Assembly: GCA_030068075.1 (NCBI GenBank)
Contig: CM057841.1
Location: 3,842,565 to 3,906,564 of the forward strand
Source of the DNA: Paguma larvata
Lineage: Eukaryota; Chordata; Mammalia; Carnivora; Viverridae
Direction: 5' to 3'
Length of the DNA stretch: 64,000 bases
The first letter of the stretch is position 1; each line of letters starts with the position of its first letter. A model generated the notes under the pieces. That model was not told where the DNA came from, did no database searches, and saw only the letters and a program-made list of their open reading frames with translations. The position numbers and the translations under genes were made by a program. Below, piece by piece: positions 17,216 through 30,389 of the stretch.

Positions 17216-19920
17216 TCACAGCCGAGTCTTCAGCAGCAGTAAGCCCCGCACGGCCCAGTCAAGGGTCAGGTGCAACCCCCCAAGAATGGCGTGGGCCGCC
17301 CTGATGCCTCCCCAGGCTGAGGCTGGGGGGGCCAGCGGGGGCGCTGGTGGGTCTGGGGGTGCTTGGGGTAAGGCCAGGCGGGACATCTGTTGGGAGAAGA
17401 CAGAGGGTTAGCAATAGGTGGGGGGTGCAGTGGGGGTCCAGGGAAAGGGTGTTTGGAACATCTGCTGAACAAGGGGTGTGGGGTCCAGGCTGCATGTTTG
17501 CAGAGGGGTCTGTAGCCTGTGGGGTAGGGTTTCTGGGTGGGGGGGTTCTCAGCATGTTGGGCTCAGAAAATGGAGGCTGGGGCCGAAAGGTGGAGGTCTC
17601 AAAGCTGGAACTCCAGGGCCAAGTTCAGGGGGTTGGGGGGTGAAGTCTGTAGAGTCAGGCCGGGGATCTGGTGCCAGGTGAGGGCTGGGGGCTCAGAACC
17701 GGGAGCTGGGGTGGGAGGCCCAGGTCTTTGTGGTCAGGCCCGGGAAAGGGCATCTAAAGTTTTCTAATCTCAGGTTCTTGGGTCTCGGGTTTTGGCAGTC
17801 AGGGGTTGGGGGTCTTAAGGGCTCCCAATCAGCATCTGAGGTCTTAGGGACTCAGAGCTCAGGGTCTGGGGTCTTCTCGTTTGAGGTGTCGCGGTCTAGA
17901 TCCCTGAGGTCTGCAGTTTGCAAAGCCAGGGTCTCCAGGCTGGCTTTGGGTCAGGGTCTGGGGCCCCAAAGTTGGGCCAGGGGTCTCCAAGCAGGCCTGG
18001 AGTCTGCGGTCCTGGGATCTCAGGTTTCGAGTCTAGGTATGGGGCCTGGGAGCTGCGATGTCCTACCAGGAGCTGCAGCCGGCGCAGCAGTCGGTCCAGC
18101 CGGGCCTGCAGGGCCCCCAGCTCCGGCTCCAGGGTCCGCAGGGAAGGGCCGCCCGCCCGCCGTAGCCACTGCACGTGCCGCAGGTAGGAGAGCAGGTCTG
18201 CGCGCAGCCGCGTCAGCACGCCTGGGAGCTAGGAGGCGGGGCGTGGGGGCGTCACGGAACACCTGCCACGCGCCTGCTCTGGCCCCCAGTCCCCCTGCAC
18301 CCCCGCTACCGCCCGGCTCCCGCCTTTGTCCCCATCCCCTTCCCTGACCTGTAGGGCTCCCAGCGCCCCTGCACTCATGGCCAGGGTGGGAAGAGAGTCC
18401 AGGCTGTGGTCTCCGTCGGCGGGAAATTTGTCTCTCTGTGGGAGAAAAGAAGCCTTGAGGGGGACCCTGCCCAGCTCCGTGGGTCCCCCCCCAGGCAGGC
18501 CCCACACTCCTCCCCCCCCCCCCCGCTGTCCCCGCGGTGGCCCAGAAGCCCTCTGCACTCTGGGTCCGGGTCCCAGCCCATCCCCGGCAGGCTCTCCCAC
18601 CAGCTGTGAAGCAAGCTGCCGAGTGTCCGCCAGGAGTGAGCGGGTCAGGAGGACGGCGCTGTCCAGCTCAGCCCGAGGGTCTGGGGAGGCCCGTGGGGGG
18701 CCCGGCGGTGGCCCCGGGGCAGCAGCTCTATCCGGCCACAGGCTCAGAGCGACCAGGACCAGGCAGCAAACACCTGGGGGCGGGAGAAGGCAGAGGCAGC
18801 TCAGCCCGGACTGGTGGGTCCGGGGGAGGAGGGCCCGGGGGTCCTGAGCCCCGGGGTGGAGCGCCCAGGGCCGGTCGCAGGCCCGGGGCGGGCTTCCCTC
18901 TCCCTCTCCGGCTCTGGCTGCCCCGCCCGTCGCAGCAGACGCGGCCCGGGGCGGGTAGACGGGCCGGGCGTCTCCCGTCCGCCCCCGGACGCCGGAATCT
19001 GGGCCCCGGGGCGGGGCGTGAGGGGGGAGGCACAGGCCAGAACCTGCCCCCTCCCCGGGCCTCGGGAGCCCGAGCCGGACTGAGAGCAGGGGAAGGAGAC
19101 CAGGGCAGAAACCCGGAGGCCCAGACCGCTCCCCGGGGGGACAGCCCCACCCCCGGGCGGACCGCGGAAGGCCGGGCCGGGGCGCCGCGGGTGCCCCCGC
19201 AGCACACCTGGGCGGAGGGACGCAGAGACGCGGGCGCAGCGGGGCCCCGGGAGGCGGAGAGGCACCCGGCGGCGGCGCACGGCTCGGGGGCTCCGGCCCG
19301 CAGGCTCCCGGGCAGCCCATCCCCCAGCTGCCCCGCCCACCCCCGCGCCCGCCAGCCAATCAGCGCCCCCCGGGCCGCCCCGTTCCCGCATCACACCCCC
19401 AGCCCGCCCCCCGGGCCCTCCCTGGCCGCTGTCTGTCCGTCGGTCCGCATCTGTCTGGCTCTCCCGTTTCTGTCTGCACCGCTGTGCCTCTTTCTCTCCT
19501 CCCCCTGCCCGGGGTCGGTGTAGGGGACTTGTGCTCACCTCCTGGGGCTCCCTGCCTCAGTTTCCCTCCCGGAGCCTTTCTATCGGGATGCCTGGGTGTC
19601 TGCTGGCTCCCTGGGGGTCACCCCCCGGCATTTGTCTGTCTCTGTCTGTGGGTCTCCAGCTCCCTCGCGCTGCTCTGCGCGTGTCTCAGCGTCTCCGATC
19701 CGTCCCCCTGTCTCTCTGCCCGTCTCTGCTCCCGGCCTCCTGCTCTCTCTGAACCTCCTTTCCTCTCCGTCTCTGCCTCCCCGTGGCTCCCTCGCTCTCC
19801 TCTGTCTCTCTCGGTCCGATTCCGCTGGGTCTGTCTGCTCCCCACCTTCCTCGCCGCGGTCCCTCCCTCCTCCCTTCCTGTCCCCCCCACCCTATGAACT
19901 TGAACCAACTTACTGTTCAT
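17216..19920 (-). CDS. IL11: IL11, interleukin-11
   Basis: Five minus-strand exons, 19920-19914, 18773-18601, 18435-18349, 18228-18067 and 17386-17216, join to 199 residues, the human length. The product is a secreted IL-6-family four-helix cytokine that signals through IL11RA and gp130. Recognisable stretches are LVALSLWPD (signal peptide, cleavage expected near residue 21 before PGPPPGPPR), DKFPADGDHSLDSLPTLAMS, LTRLRADLLSYLRHVQWLRR and the C-terminal LDWAVRGLLLLKTRL. The first coding exon holds only ATGAACA before a strong donor GTAAGT, so residue 3 is Ser here where I remember Cys in human. All other introns are GT-AG in the conserved phases. The gene has a TATA/AP-1 promoter and AU-rich 3' UTR elements. 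Confidence 0.97.
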
Positions 19921-20100
19921 GTCCCCACAGGGCAGGGGTTCCCCAGGGCAGGGGGCAGGGAGCTGGGGGCCTTTAACCCTTCCCTGTCCGCTGCGGGGGG
20001 GGAGCCCTGGGGGTCAGCTGGGCCTCGGCCTGGGGAGGGGAGGCATGTGCGTGTGAGCAGCGAGGGCCGTGGCAGTGAGGGAGTGTGGACGCCTGGGGGG

Positions 20101-20107
20101 TTATATA
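20101..20107 (-). promoter_or_regulatory. IL11: IL11 TATA box
   Basis: TTATATA on the plus strand is TATATAA on the gene strand. It lies about 180 bases upstream of the ATG, consistent with a start near 20075 and a 5' UTR of about 150 bases. Confidence 0.8.
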
Positions 20108-20165
20108 GGGGGCCAGGGCGGGCGGGCGGGGGGCAGGCGGCAGGGGAGGGCGGCCTGACACATCC

Positions 20166-20172
20166 TGACTCA
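20166..20172 (-). promoter_or_regulatory. IL11: IL11 proximal AP-1 site
   Basis: TGACTCA is a perfect AP-1 consensus about 60 bases upstream of the TATA box. The human IL11 promoter is known to depend on AP-1 sites just upstream of its TATA box, so the position fits. Confidence 0.75.
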
Positions 20173-20939
20173 CCCTCCCTGCCTGCCTTTTCCATTCAGA
20201 CGGAGCCGGCTGCCTCGCAGGGCTCACGCTGCCTTGCTCAGAGGAGGGCACGGAAGGAAAAGTTGGAAAAGTTGAAAAGAGAAAGGGGGGGGTGGTCGGA
20301 GAGAGGCTGGTGAGGTCATTGGCGTCCCCTCCCTCCACCTCCTCGGGCCGGGCCGCCACAGGGGCAGACACACACGGTGCGAGAGCTGGGGCCCCGGCTG
20401 CGGGCTGCGGGCGGGGGTCGACTGGACCAGGACGGGCGCGGAGGGACAGGGAGAGCTGGGGATGGGGCCACAAGACACAGGCCTGGGGAGATGGACGTGC
20501 GAGGCAGAGCGACCTTGAGGGAGAAAAGAGAAAAGGATGGAGCGTCTGAGACCGAAGCAAGGAGACAGAGACCCTTGGAGAGATGGGGGGCTCTGGGGGA
20601 GAGATGGAGCATCTGAAAGGCAGAGATAGAAAGGCAGCGATACACAGAGAGATGGGGACACCAGGAGATACGCCGCAGTCGCAGAGAGACCCAGAGAGAC
20701 CCCAGGAGGAAGAGGCACAGAGGGACAGAGAGCTGCAGTCGTAGAGGGAGGCAGGCTGCAGAAGAGGTGCAGAGAAAACGGAGTTAAGGAGCAGGTGACG
20801 AAGCCGGAAAGACCCCAGGAGACAGAGGCAGGGAGACGGACGCGCTCAGAGAGACAGAGGTGCTGAGCATGAGGACGGAGAGGGGCAGAGTCCTTCCCCA
20901 GGAGACAGGTAGGGGTGCGGAGGTGGGGAGAGAAGCAGA

Positions 20940-21000
20940 GGTGGAAAGGAGGTGCTGTACCCCTCTGTGCCTCAGTTTCCTCACCTGTGAAGTGGGGGTA
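20940..21000 (+). mobile_element. MIR fragment
   Basis: CCTCTGTGCCTCAGTTTCCT followed by CACCTGTGAAGTGGGGGTAA is the conserved core-to-tail part of a MIR SINE. Confidence 0.7.
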
Positions 21001-22019
21001 ACCGAGCACCCATCCCACCCCCCCAAACGCCGACGGGCGAGAATGAGTTCGCAGAGCACGGTCGACTCTCGGTGAATATGGACTCTCGGATTCTTGTTCT
21101 TGATTTTATTAACACACGCGGGGAGGCCCACAGGAGGATGGGTCGGAGAGGGTGCGGGAGCGGACAAGATAGTGAGGGTGACAGAAATGCGGAGAGAATG
21201 GCTCAGCCAGGGAGTGGAGCTAGGGACAGGGCACGGGGGACACTCTGCAGAGAGACGGCACTGCACCGAGGCATTGGAGTCGGAGCGGGGGACACATACA
21301 GACTGGGGGACAGCAGTGTGGACTCGGGCACCTGGAGGGGCGCCAGGCGCATGGCAGAGTCCGTGAGGGACCAGGTCCAGAGCCCCGTTCCTGGGAGCGT
21401 CCCACCCCCCCCCCGCCCGCCCCAGGACAGAAGCCAGAAGCGACAGTGAAAGACAAAATGAAGAGGATTTCCAAAGGTCCCCCAGCAGACCCCCTCTAGG
21501 CACTGTGCCCAGCTTGGGGGAGGGGGGCTCTGGGGATGAATGGAGGCCAGAGTTCTCCTCCTCCCATCCCCCACCATAGGAGGGGGGGGACGACGGCTCT
21601 AGTCCCCAGGGAGGTGAGGTCACAGCCCCCCCATGGTGGGACATGACCTCATTGCCTCAGGTAAGAGCTCTCTCTCTCTGGGTCTGTCATGGCCACCCCT
21701 TCCAGGGCCCCCCAGGGGCCCTCCCCAGCCCCTACTCCCCCAGGGACCCAGGCCTCTGACCACTGGGTCTCCGCCCCTCAGGGGGCCTGTTTCCGGCTGA
21801 GTCAGCGTGGGGGGCCCAAGGCTGCGTCAGTGAGGGGAGAACTGACGTAGCCCCCCCCCCAGACCGACGGGGCCAGCCAAGGTGACTCAGGCCACCAGCC
21901 TGGGGGATGGACTGGCCTGAGGGGATAGGGACTGGGCCTGGGGCCAGTCTGGGAGCAACAAAGGGCTCTCGCAGTAACAGCCCCTTCCACCTCCCAGGAA
22001 CAGGACCCTCTTCTTCAAC

Positions 22020-22195
22020 CCAGCAGTCTGGACCCCCGGCCCCTCCTCCCTCAGACCCAGGAGTCCTGGACCCCCGGCCCCTCCTCCCTCAGACCCAGGA
22101 GTCCAGATCCCCAGCCCCCTCCTCCCTCAGACCCAGGAGTCCAGGACCCCCAGCCCCTCCTCCCTCAGACCCGATGCCAGGTGTCCAGGCCCCAC
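22020..22195. repeat. 37-bp minisatellite, block 3
   Basis: Four to five units of the same CCTCCCTCAGACCCAGGAGT-core repeat, plus-strand C-rich, between IL11 and TMEM190. Confidence 0.92.
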
Positions 22196-23279
22196 CCTGG
22201 TTTTCAGGTAAAGAGAAAGGTGTTGCCTTTTGCAATTTGGTGACTATTCTATGGAAAAGTTCAGGAGTCTTGGGCTGGGTCAGAGGTGCCTGGCTGGTGT
22301 CAGTCCCCTTCTCCCCAGTCTCGCCTTGGCCCTCACCCCGGGGCTCTGGGGTCATGTTTCCCCATCCTTCATCCTTCCTGGCTGCAGGAGGCTGAGGGAG
22401 GTGGGGGGGTGCAGGGCAGGAGGGTGGGGGTGGGGTGGGGTGGGTGGGGTGGATTGCTCAGGACTCCTGGGTCTTCCCCAGGGTGACGGACACTCCGATT
22501 ACTTCCACTGCGAGGACAGCAAGAAGGGGTGGTGTCCAGACACTGAGAGGCAGGACTGGGGAGTCACGAACAGGTGACAAGATGACACCGACAAACAGAA
22601 GCAGAGACTGGAGCAAAAACACCCAGAGTGACAAACAGACAATGATGTCAAACAATGGGATCGAGGGACACGCAGAGAAATGGGTCCAGAGATGGGGGAA
22701 CCCAGTGCGTGAGGCTCTGACGGGGGTCACAAGCAGGGGGGGAGGTGCCCCTGGGATACCAGCGGGGAGCCTGGGGTCCTTGCGTGTGGCGACCCCCGGG
22801 CGAGGTGGGGCTGGCTGGTATGAGGTCAGCAGGTCCGAGGCCGTGTGTGTCCGTCTGTCTGTCCCTGGGGGGTCCTGTCTGGCCTCTGGGGGGTGACGGG
22901 GCAGGCGGGCCGCAGAAGCGGCCCAAACCTGTCATTAGCGGTGAGGGCCGTGACGGCGGGGCCCCCCCAGTCCCCAGCCGCGGTCCAGGGCCCGGGCAGC
23001 CCCGCCCCCCACCCCCTCCTTGATCCCTGAGGAATCCCGGGAATTGCGAAGTGGGTCCAGATGATGTTGACACAGGAAATGGTCATCAGCTGCTGGCCTC
23101 AGCGCCACAACCCCTATGACCCCCCCACCCCCGGCCCCCTGCTGAGCCCCCTCTAACCTGTGTCATCTCTGACGGAGGCAGCCTGGGGCCACTCAGCTCC
23201 CGCCAGGATGTTTACAGGAGTTTCGCAGGGCGGGGGTCAGCCTCACAGGGCTTCCTGAGAAATGGGGTCTGGACTCCTG

Positions 23280-24185
23280 GACAGTTGCCCTCAGACCAGC
23301 CCTGGCCTCCTCCTCCCTCAGACCCAGGAGTCCAGACTCCCAGGCTCTTCTCCCTCAGACTCAAGAGTCCAGGCCCCCAGCCCCTCCTCCTTCAGACCCA
23401 AGAGTCCAGGTTCCCAGCCCCTCCTCCCTCAGACTCAAGAGTCCAGATCCCCAGCCCCTCCTCCCTCGGACCCAGGGGTCCTGAACCCCAGCCCCTCCTC
23501 CCTCAGACCCAGGAGTCCTGCCCCCAGCCACCTCCTCCCTCAGACCAGGATTCCTGGCCCCCAGCCCCTCCTCCCTCAAACCAGGTGTCCAGGCCCCCAG
23601 CCCCTCCTCCCTCAGAGTCAGGAGTCCAGACCCCTGGCCCTCCTCTCTCAGACCCAGGGGTGCTGAACTCCACAGCCTCCTCCCTCAGACCCAAGAGTCC
23701 TGAACCCCAGCCCCTCCTCCCTCAAACCAGCCCTGGCCTCCTCCTCCCTCAGACCCAGGAGTCCAGGACCCCCAGCCCCCTCCTCCCTCAGACCCAGGAA
23801 TCCAGGCCCCTAGCCCCTTCCTCCCTCAGACCCGGGAGTCCAGGCCCCCAGCCCCTCCTCCCTCAGACCAGGTGTCCAGGCCCCCAGCCCCTCCTCCCTC
23901 AGACCCAGGAGTCCAGGCCCCCAGCCCCTCCTCCCTCAGACCCAGGAGTCCAGGCCCCTAGCCCCCTCCTCCCTCAGAACAGGGAGCCCTGATCCCCAGC
24001 CCATCCTCCTCCCTCAGACCCAGGAGTCCTGCTCCCAGCCCCTCCTCCCTCAGACCCAGGAGTCCTGCTCCCAGCCCCTCCTCCCTCAGACCCAGGAGTC
24101 CAGGCCCCCAGCCCCTCCTCCCTCAGACCCAGGAGTCCAGGCCCCCAGCCCCTCCTCCCTCAGACCCAGGGGTCCAGGCCCCAAA
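23280..24185. repeat. 37-bp minisatellite, block 4
   Basis: About 24 units, more diverged than blocks 1 and 2 (several truncated units and CAAGAGTCC variants), plus-strand C-rich. It ends about 890 bases before the TMEM190 start codon. Confidence 0.95.
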
Positions 24186-25072
24186 GCCGCACCGCCCCAG
24201 GAGGCCCCCTCCTCACTGTACTGCCAAGTCGAGTAGAGGTTCACCTGAGAGAAGTAAGGATCAGAGCCCACCCCGCCCGCCGCCCCCGTTGGCCTCCTCC
24301 TCGTCCACTGAAGGGAACCAAATGGGGAACCTGAGGACCTCCACGTGGACTCCTTTCCCCATTGGTAGGCGGACTGAGGCCTCAGGAGAAGCCACCCTCA
24401 GGGCCCTCACGTCTCGTGGCTCCCTACGCATTCCCCATCCATTCTCCCCTGAGAGCCTGGAGTGCCCTTGGGACAAGGGGACACCTGAGCAAAAGCTCTG
24501 CCCCCTGGCCCAACCTGCATTTTCCCCTTGTCCTCCTAGGCCACCTCGTTGTTGGGGGGCCACCCTAACAATGGGGCTCAGTGAGCCTCAGGCCCCCTAC
24601 CCCTAGTTGCTAGGGGAAGGCCCCAGGCTATGAAGTCTCAGGAGACTTGGGGCTCCCTGGAAGCTGCCTTGCAGGTATCAGGTTACTAAGTGGAGGGGTT
24701 CCCTGGCAGGAAGTTCTCTCAGGCCCTACTCCTTGGGGTCCCCTGTTTTGCAGAGAGGAGATGCCTTAGACCCCCCACCGCCACCTCTTTCTGCCCAAGC
24801 TGCTAAGGAGGCTCTTTTATATGCCTAGGACCCCACCCCCACCCCATGGCCCCTTCCACCTGGTTGCTAAGGAAATAGCTTCTTAACAACGAAGCATGAC
24901 CAGCCCAGTGTGACCCCCTCTTCCTTCTTCCCCACTGTCAAGGGGGCTCCCTAGCAACAGAACTTAGAACCTTGAAAGCTGGGTGGGCAAGTGGGCGGGG
25001 CCCAGCTCGTTGCTGGGGTGATGGCCTTCAAGGTCTGTCCCCACAGAGGCCCCAGGGAACTGGGGAGGCGAC

Positions 25073-26840
<1,768 letters not shown>

Positions 26841-26947
26841 GGGCACCCCTGGCGGGACCCCTCAATACAGATCAGCATGTGGACGTGTGGCGGCGTCTTT
26901 TCTAAGAATCACGGGAGCAGGCGACGGATGAGCCCTGGGGCGGGGAG

Positions 26948-27058
26948 TGAGTGTGTGCGCGTGCGTGTGACCACGTGTGTGTGCGCGCTCAAGTGTGTGG
27001 TCACGCGTGTGATCGCACGTGTGTGCGTGCGTGTGATCGAGTGTGTGTGCGTGATCAC
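26948..27058. repeat. Alternating purine-pyrimidine (GT/GC) tract
   Basis: About 110 bases of interrupted GTGTGC/GTGCGT, almost strictly alternating purine and pyrimidine, lie just after the TMEM190 stop codon. Confidence 0.85.
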
Positions 27059-28570
27059 GGGAGGTCCGGGCTGGAGGCGGCGGTGGGTAAGTGCCCGCGG
27101 CGATGTCACGGGGCTGAGGGGTACCTGAACTGGGCTGGGGTGGCACCCTGCCGTTGTGGGAACGTGGTCCTCGGCTCTCCTGCGGGGGCACCAGGGACTG
27201 ACGGACCCTTGGGATCCTGTCCCCAAGCATGTTTCTGGCTTCCCATCAACGGCTGAGCATGGGAGGGGTCCCCGATGGAGCTGGGCTGTCCCCGGGGGAC
27301 AGGTTTACTCTCAGACTCTCCGCCGGCCAGGCGGAGATTTTTCTGGAAGTGCCTACAGTTCAACACTCCTCCTGCCCAGCCCTCCTCCCTACCTCAGGTG
27401 TCACACACGCACCAACTCTCCTCCATACTTGCTTCCTCCCGATAAATACTTTGCAGGTCTAATTGTCCCTCTGTCTGCTTCTTGGAGGGCCTCTTAAACC
27501 ACCAGAAGGGCCTGGGCTGAGGGAAGTGTGAACTGATGGGGGGGTGTCTGTGCTCAAGATCTTGGTCTCATGCTCCCATCGCTCTGTGGGGGGGCCAGTG
27601 TGAAGCTGGCTCCAAGGTCCCCAAGGGCATGGGCGGCTCCTCTGTGGTTGTGGCCCGGTCCCAGGGCTGTCCCTCTCCCAAACAGACACACGGTGCTAGG
27701 AGGCAGAGCCATTTATCCGGGGGAGGGGAGGGGAGGACAGGTAGGCATCCTGGTGGCCAGATGATGTTGGGCGCAGACGCAGACGCACGTCCTGGTCCAG
27801 TCCCAGCAGGTGGGGCCATGGGTTCGTCTGCAGGAGGAAGGGAGGAGTTAGTGGCTATTCCGGACCCCTCCCAGTAACCATGCGTTCCCTGGGCCCGCCA
27901 CCCAGTGGCCCAAGGGCGCCGGGGAAGGGAGCCCTTTTTCCTGCTTTAGGCCCTCCTACATCGGCTCACGCACCTGCTCCTTTGCTCCTTCGTGCCTCCA
28001 GGCTCCCCTCTGCCGCACCACCTGTGGGCCTTTAACTTACCCAAATCCAGGGGTGTGAGGTACAGAATGAGAGCCAAGAAAGTCAGAGAGAGAGAGAGAC
28101 AGACATAGAGATCCAGACAGACACAGGAGACAGGAAGGAGACTGGGACAGAGAGAGAGACTGGGACAGAGAAAGAAAACAAAAAGAGGGGATAAGTAGCA
28201 AATAATGGTAGTGGCTCTGTCTGTCCACTCAGCGGCCTTGGGTTCCAGAGGGAGAAGGGAGTGACCAGACCCGGAACCTTCAGGTCCCTGTGTTACAGTT
28301 CAAGTTCTCTGTGCTTCATGTGCTGGAAACGCTTCGCCCTGCCCACTAAAGAGTCCTGCGTTTGAACAGGCCTGTCTTCCTTCTAACGGGGGCCTGCACC
28401 CCGGTCAGCTTGGCCCACGCTTGGCCGGCAGCGGCTCCAGCCGGAGATCCACCCAGCTGTATTAGACTTTGGGGCAAGGAAAGGATTTTCAGGGATAATT
28501 TTAACCACCGATGAGTATTTCTGCATCGTATGCCAAATTTTGTGTTAGCTGATGCTTCAGCTATGCGAAC

Positions 28571-28718
28571 ATCTTTTCTTTTTCTTTCTTTCTTTTTTTA
28601 AGTAGGCTCCATGCCCAACATGGAGCCCAGAGCGGGGCTTGACCTCATAACCCTGAAATCAACACCTGAGCTGAGATCGAGAGTCGGACGCTTAACCGAC
28701 TGAGCCGCCCAGGCGCCT
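28571..28718 (-). mobile_element. SINEC (CAN-SINE), reverse
   Basis: A T-rich end with CTTT repeats is followed by AGTAGGCTCCATGCCCAACA. The tRNA-like head ends GACTGAGCCGCCCAGGCGCC. It is of the shorter, tRNA-head carnivore type. Confidence 0.9.
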
Positions 28719-28924
28719 CACATACATCTCTCCTTAAAGCAGTCTCCTCACCTGAACTACAGAACACAGCAGATGACTGGAGTGACTCTTTTCTCAATTC
28801 TCACAAGAAGGGCATGTAGCTAGTATCATTTTGAATGCATAGGAGAAAAGTTAATTGCTCACATACAAAGAAGTCTTAGGACATCAGGATTTAACTCTTT
28901 GCGGAAGCCCATTTGAGAAAGTGA

Positions 28925-29250
28925 TTCAGTCACTCATCCGCTCATTGCTCCACCTATCCCTCCACCCATCGACCCAACCATCCACTCTCTCATCTATCCA
29001 CCTACTTATCTGCCCAAACTATCCATCCAACCACCCATTCACCCATCTACCAATTCATCAATCTAACCGTATCCATCCATCCATCCATCTACCCACATAT
29101 CCATCAACTAATCCGTCCATCCATCCACCCATCAACCAATCCATCCACCCATGAAACAACCCATCCACCCATCTATCTATCCACACATCCATCCATCCAT
29201 CCATCCATGCACCAAACAAACCATCCATCCATCCACCTATGTGATTATCA
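28925..29250. repeat. Degenerate (ATCC)n microsatellite
   Basis: About 325 bases of imperfect ATCC/ACCC/ATCT tetranucleotides, with clean runs near 29075-29090 and 29190-29210. Confidence 0.9.
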
Positions 29251-30119
29251 GCCTCTGATTTATCGCCTGAGTTTACTTTTCACAAGGCCATGCTAAGAAT
29301 GAAGACACCAGAGGCCCAAGCCCTATGTTCAAGACGCTGCCTGTCCAGCGGGAGAGATAGTTCCAGCACACAGATACAACAAGGCAGATATGAGTGATAA
29401 CAGGGGTAACTCAGACAATATGAAGGCCCAGAGAAAGGCAGCAAAATTGACTTGGACCTTAACAAACACATGGGAAGTTTTCTGTGTGGAGTACAGACAG
29501 CGAGGGCACTCCCACTATAGGAGAGAGCATGAACAGAGGCCAAGAGGAGAGAGCCTGGCTGCCCACGGTCTGAGAGGTGCCATCATAACCGCAAAGGAGG
29601 CAGGAGATGCGGGGCTGAAACTTGCGGGACCCACAGGCAGTGAGTGGCTGGGGTTTCATCAGAGGGCAACAGGGAGCCATAGCAGGTGTCTGAGCAGAGC
29701 TGGAGAGCGTGTGTTTAGGCAAGGGGAGAGAAGGTAGAGGAGAGAGAAAAGGGGAGGAATGAGCAGCAGAGCCTTCCCTGCGTCTCACACTCTTCCTGGT
29801 GTTCTTACTCTTTCCCTCTCTTTCAGAAGAAGCCTAGCTGTGTGCCCTCGGGCAAGAGGTGTCCATGTCCCCTGCTGGGATGGGGACAGTACTAGTAGTC
29901 ATTGCAGAGACCCAGTTACACAGAGAGGATTACACGGGACCTGGTGCTCCTAGGGGCCGGAGTGCAGAGCCGGGTCTCCAAGTGTGGGGGCGAGGTAATA
30001 GTTACTCCCTAGGCATCATCAGGGGGGCAGCGTCACCTTGTCTCTCCCAAGTCCACTGTCACACCTGCTGTCTGACCCTCCATCCTCTGGGCCCTGCCAC
30101 TCTCCTTTCTAATCCTGAC

Positions 30120-30385
30120 CTTTGTCTTTCTCTCCCCCTTGTCTCTCTCCATCTCTATCTCTCCATCTTTCCCTTTCTCTCCATTTCCATCCCTGCTATC
30201 TCTGTCCAACTCCCCCCCCACCCCGCTCTCCTCCTGTCTCTCTCGCTGTCTCTCCAACTCTCCTCCTGTCTCTCTTACTGTCTCTCCAGCTCTCTTCCCC
30301 CATCTCTCCAGCTCTCCCCCTGTCTCTCCAGCTCTCCTCCTGTCTCTCTCGCTGTCTCTCCAGCCCTCTCCAACGCTCCCTGCGG
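30120..30385. repeat. Pyrimidine-rich tract downstream of TMEM238
   Basis: A quasi-repeat of CTCTCCTCCTGTCTCTCTCG-type units on the plus strand. If TMEM238 transcription runs through it, the RNA would be purine-rich. Confidence 0.8.
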
Positions 30386-30389
30386 CCCC

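Larger units (their letters stand above)
21001..25072. other. Intergenic IL11-TMEM190, head-to-head
   Basis: No gene is recognisable. The region holds a cluster of bZIP-type motifs (21798-21889), two minisatellite blocks (22020-22195 and 23280-24185) and GTTGCTA-type motifs near TMEM190. The rest is GC-rich unique sequence. Confidence 0.55.
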
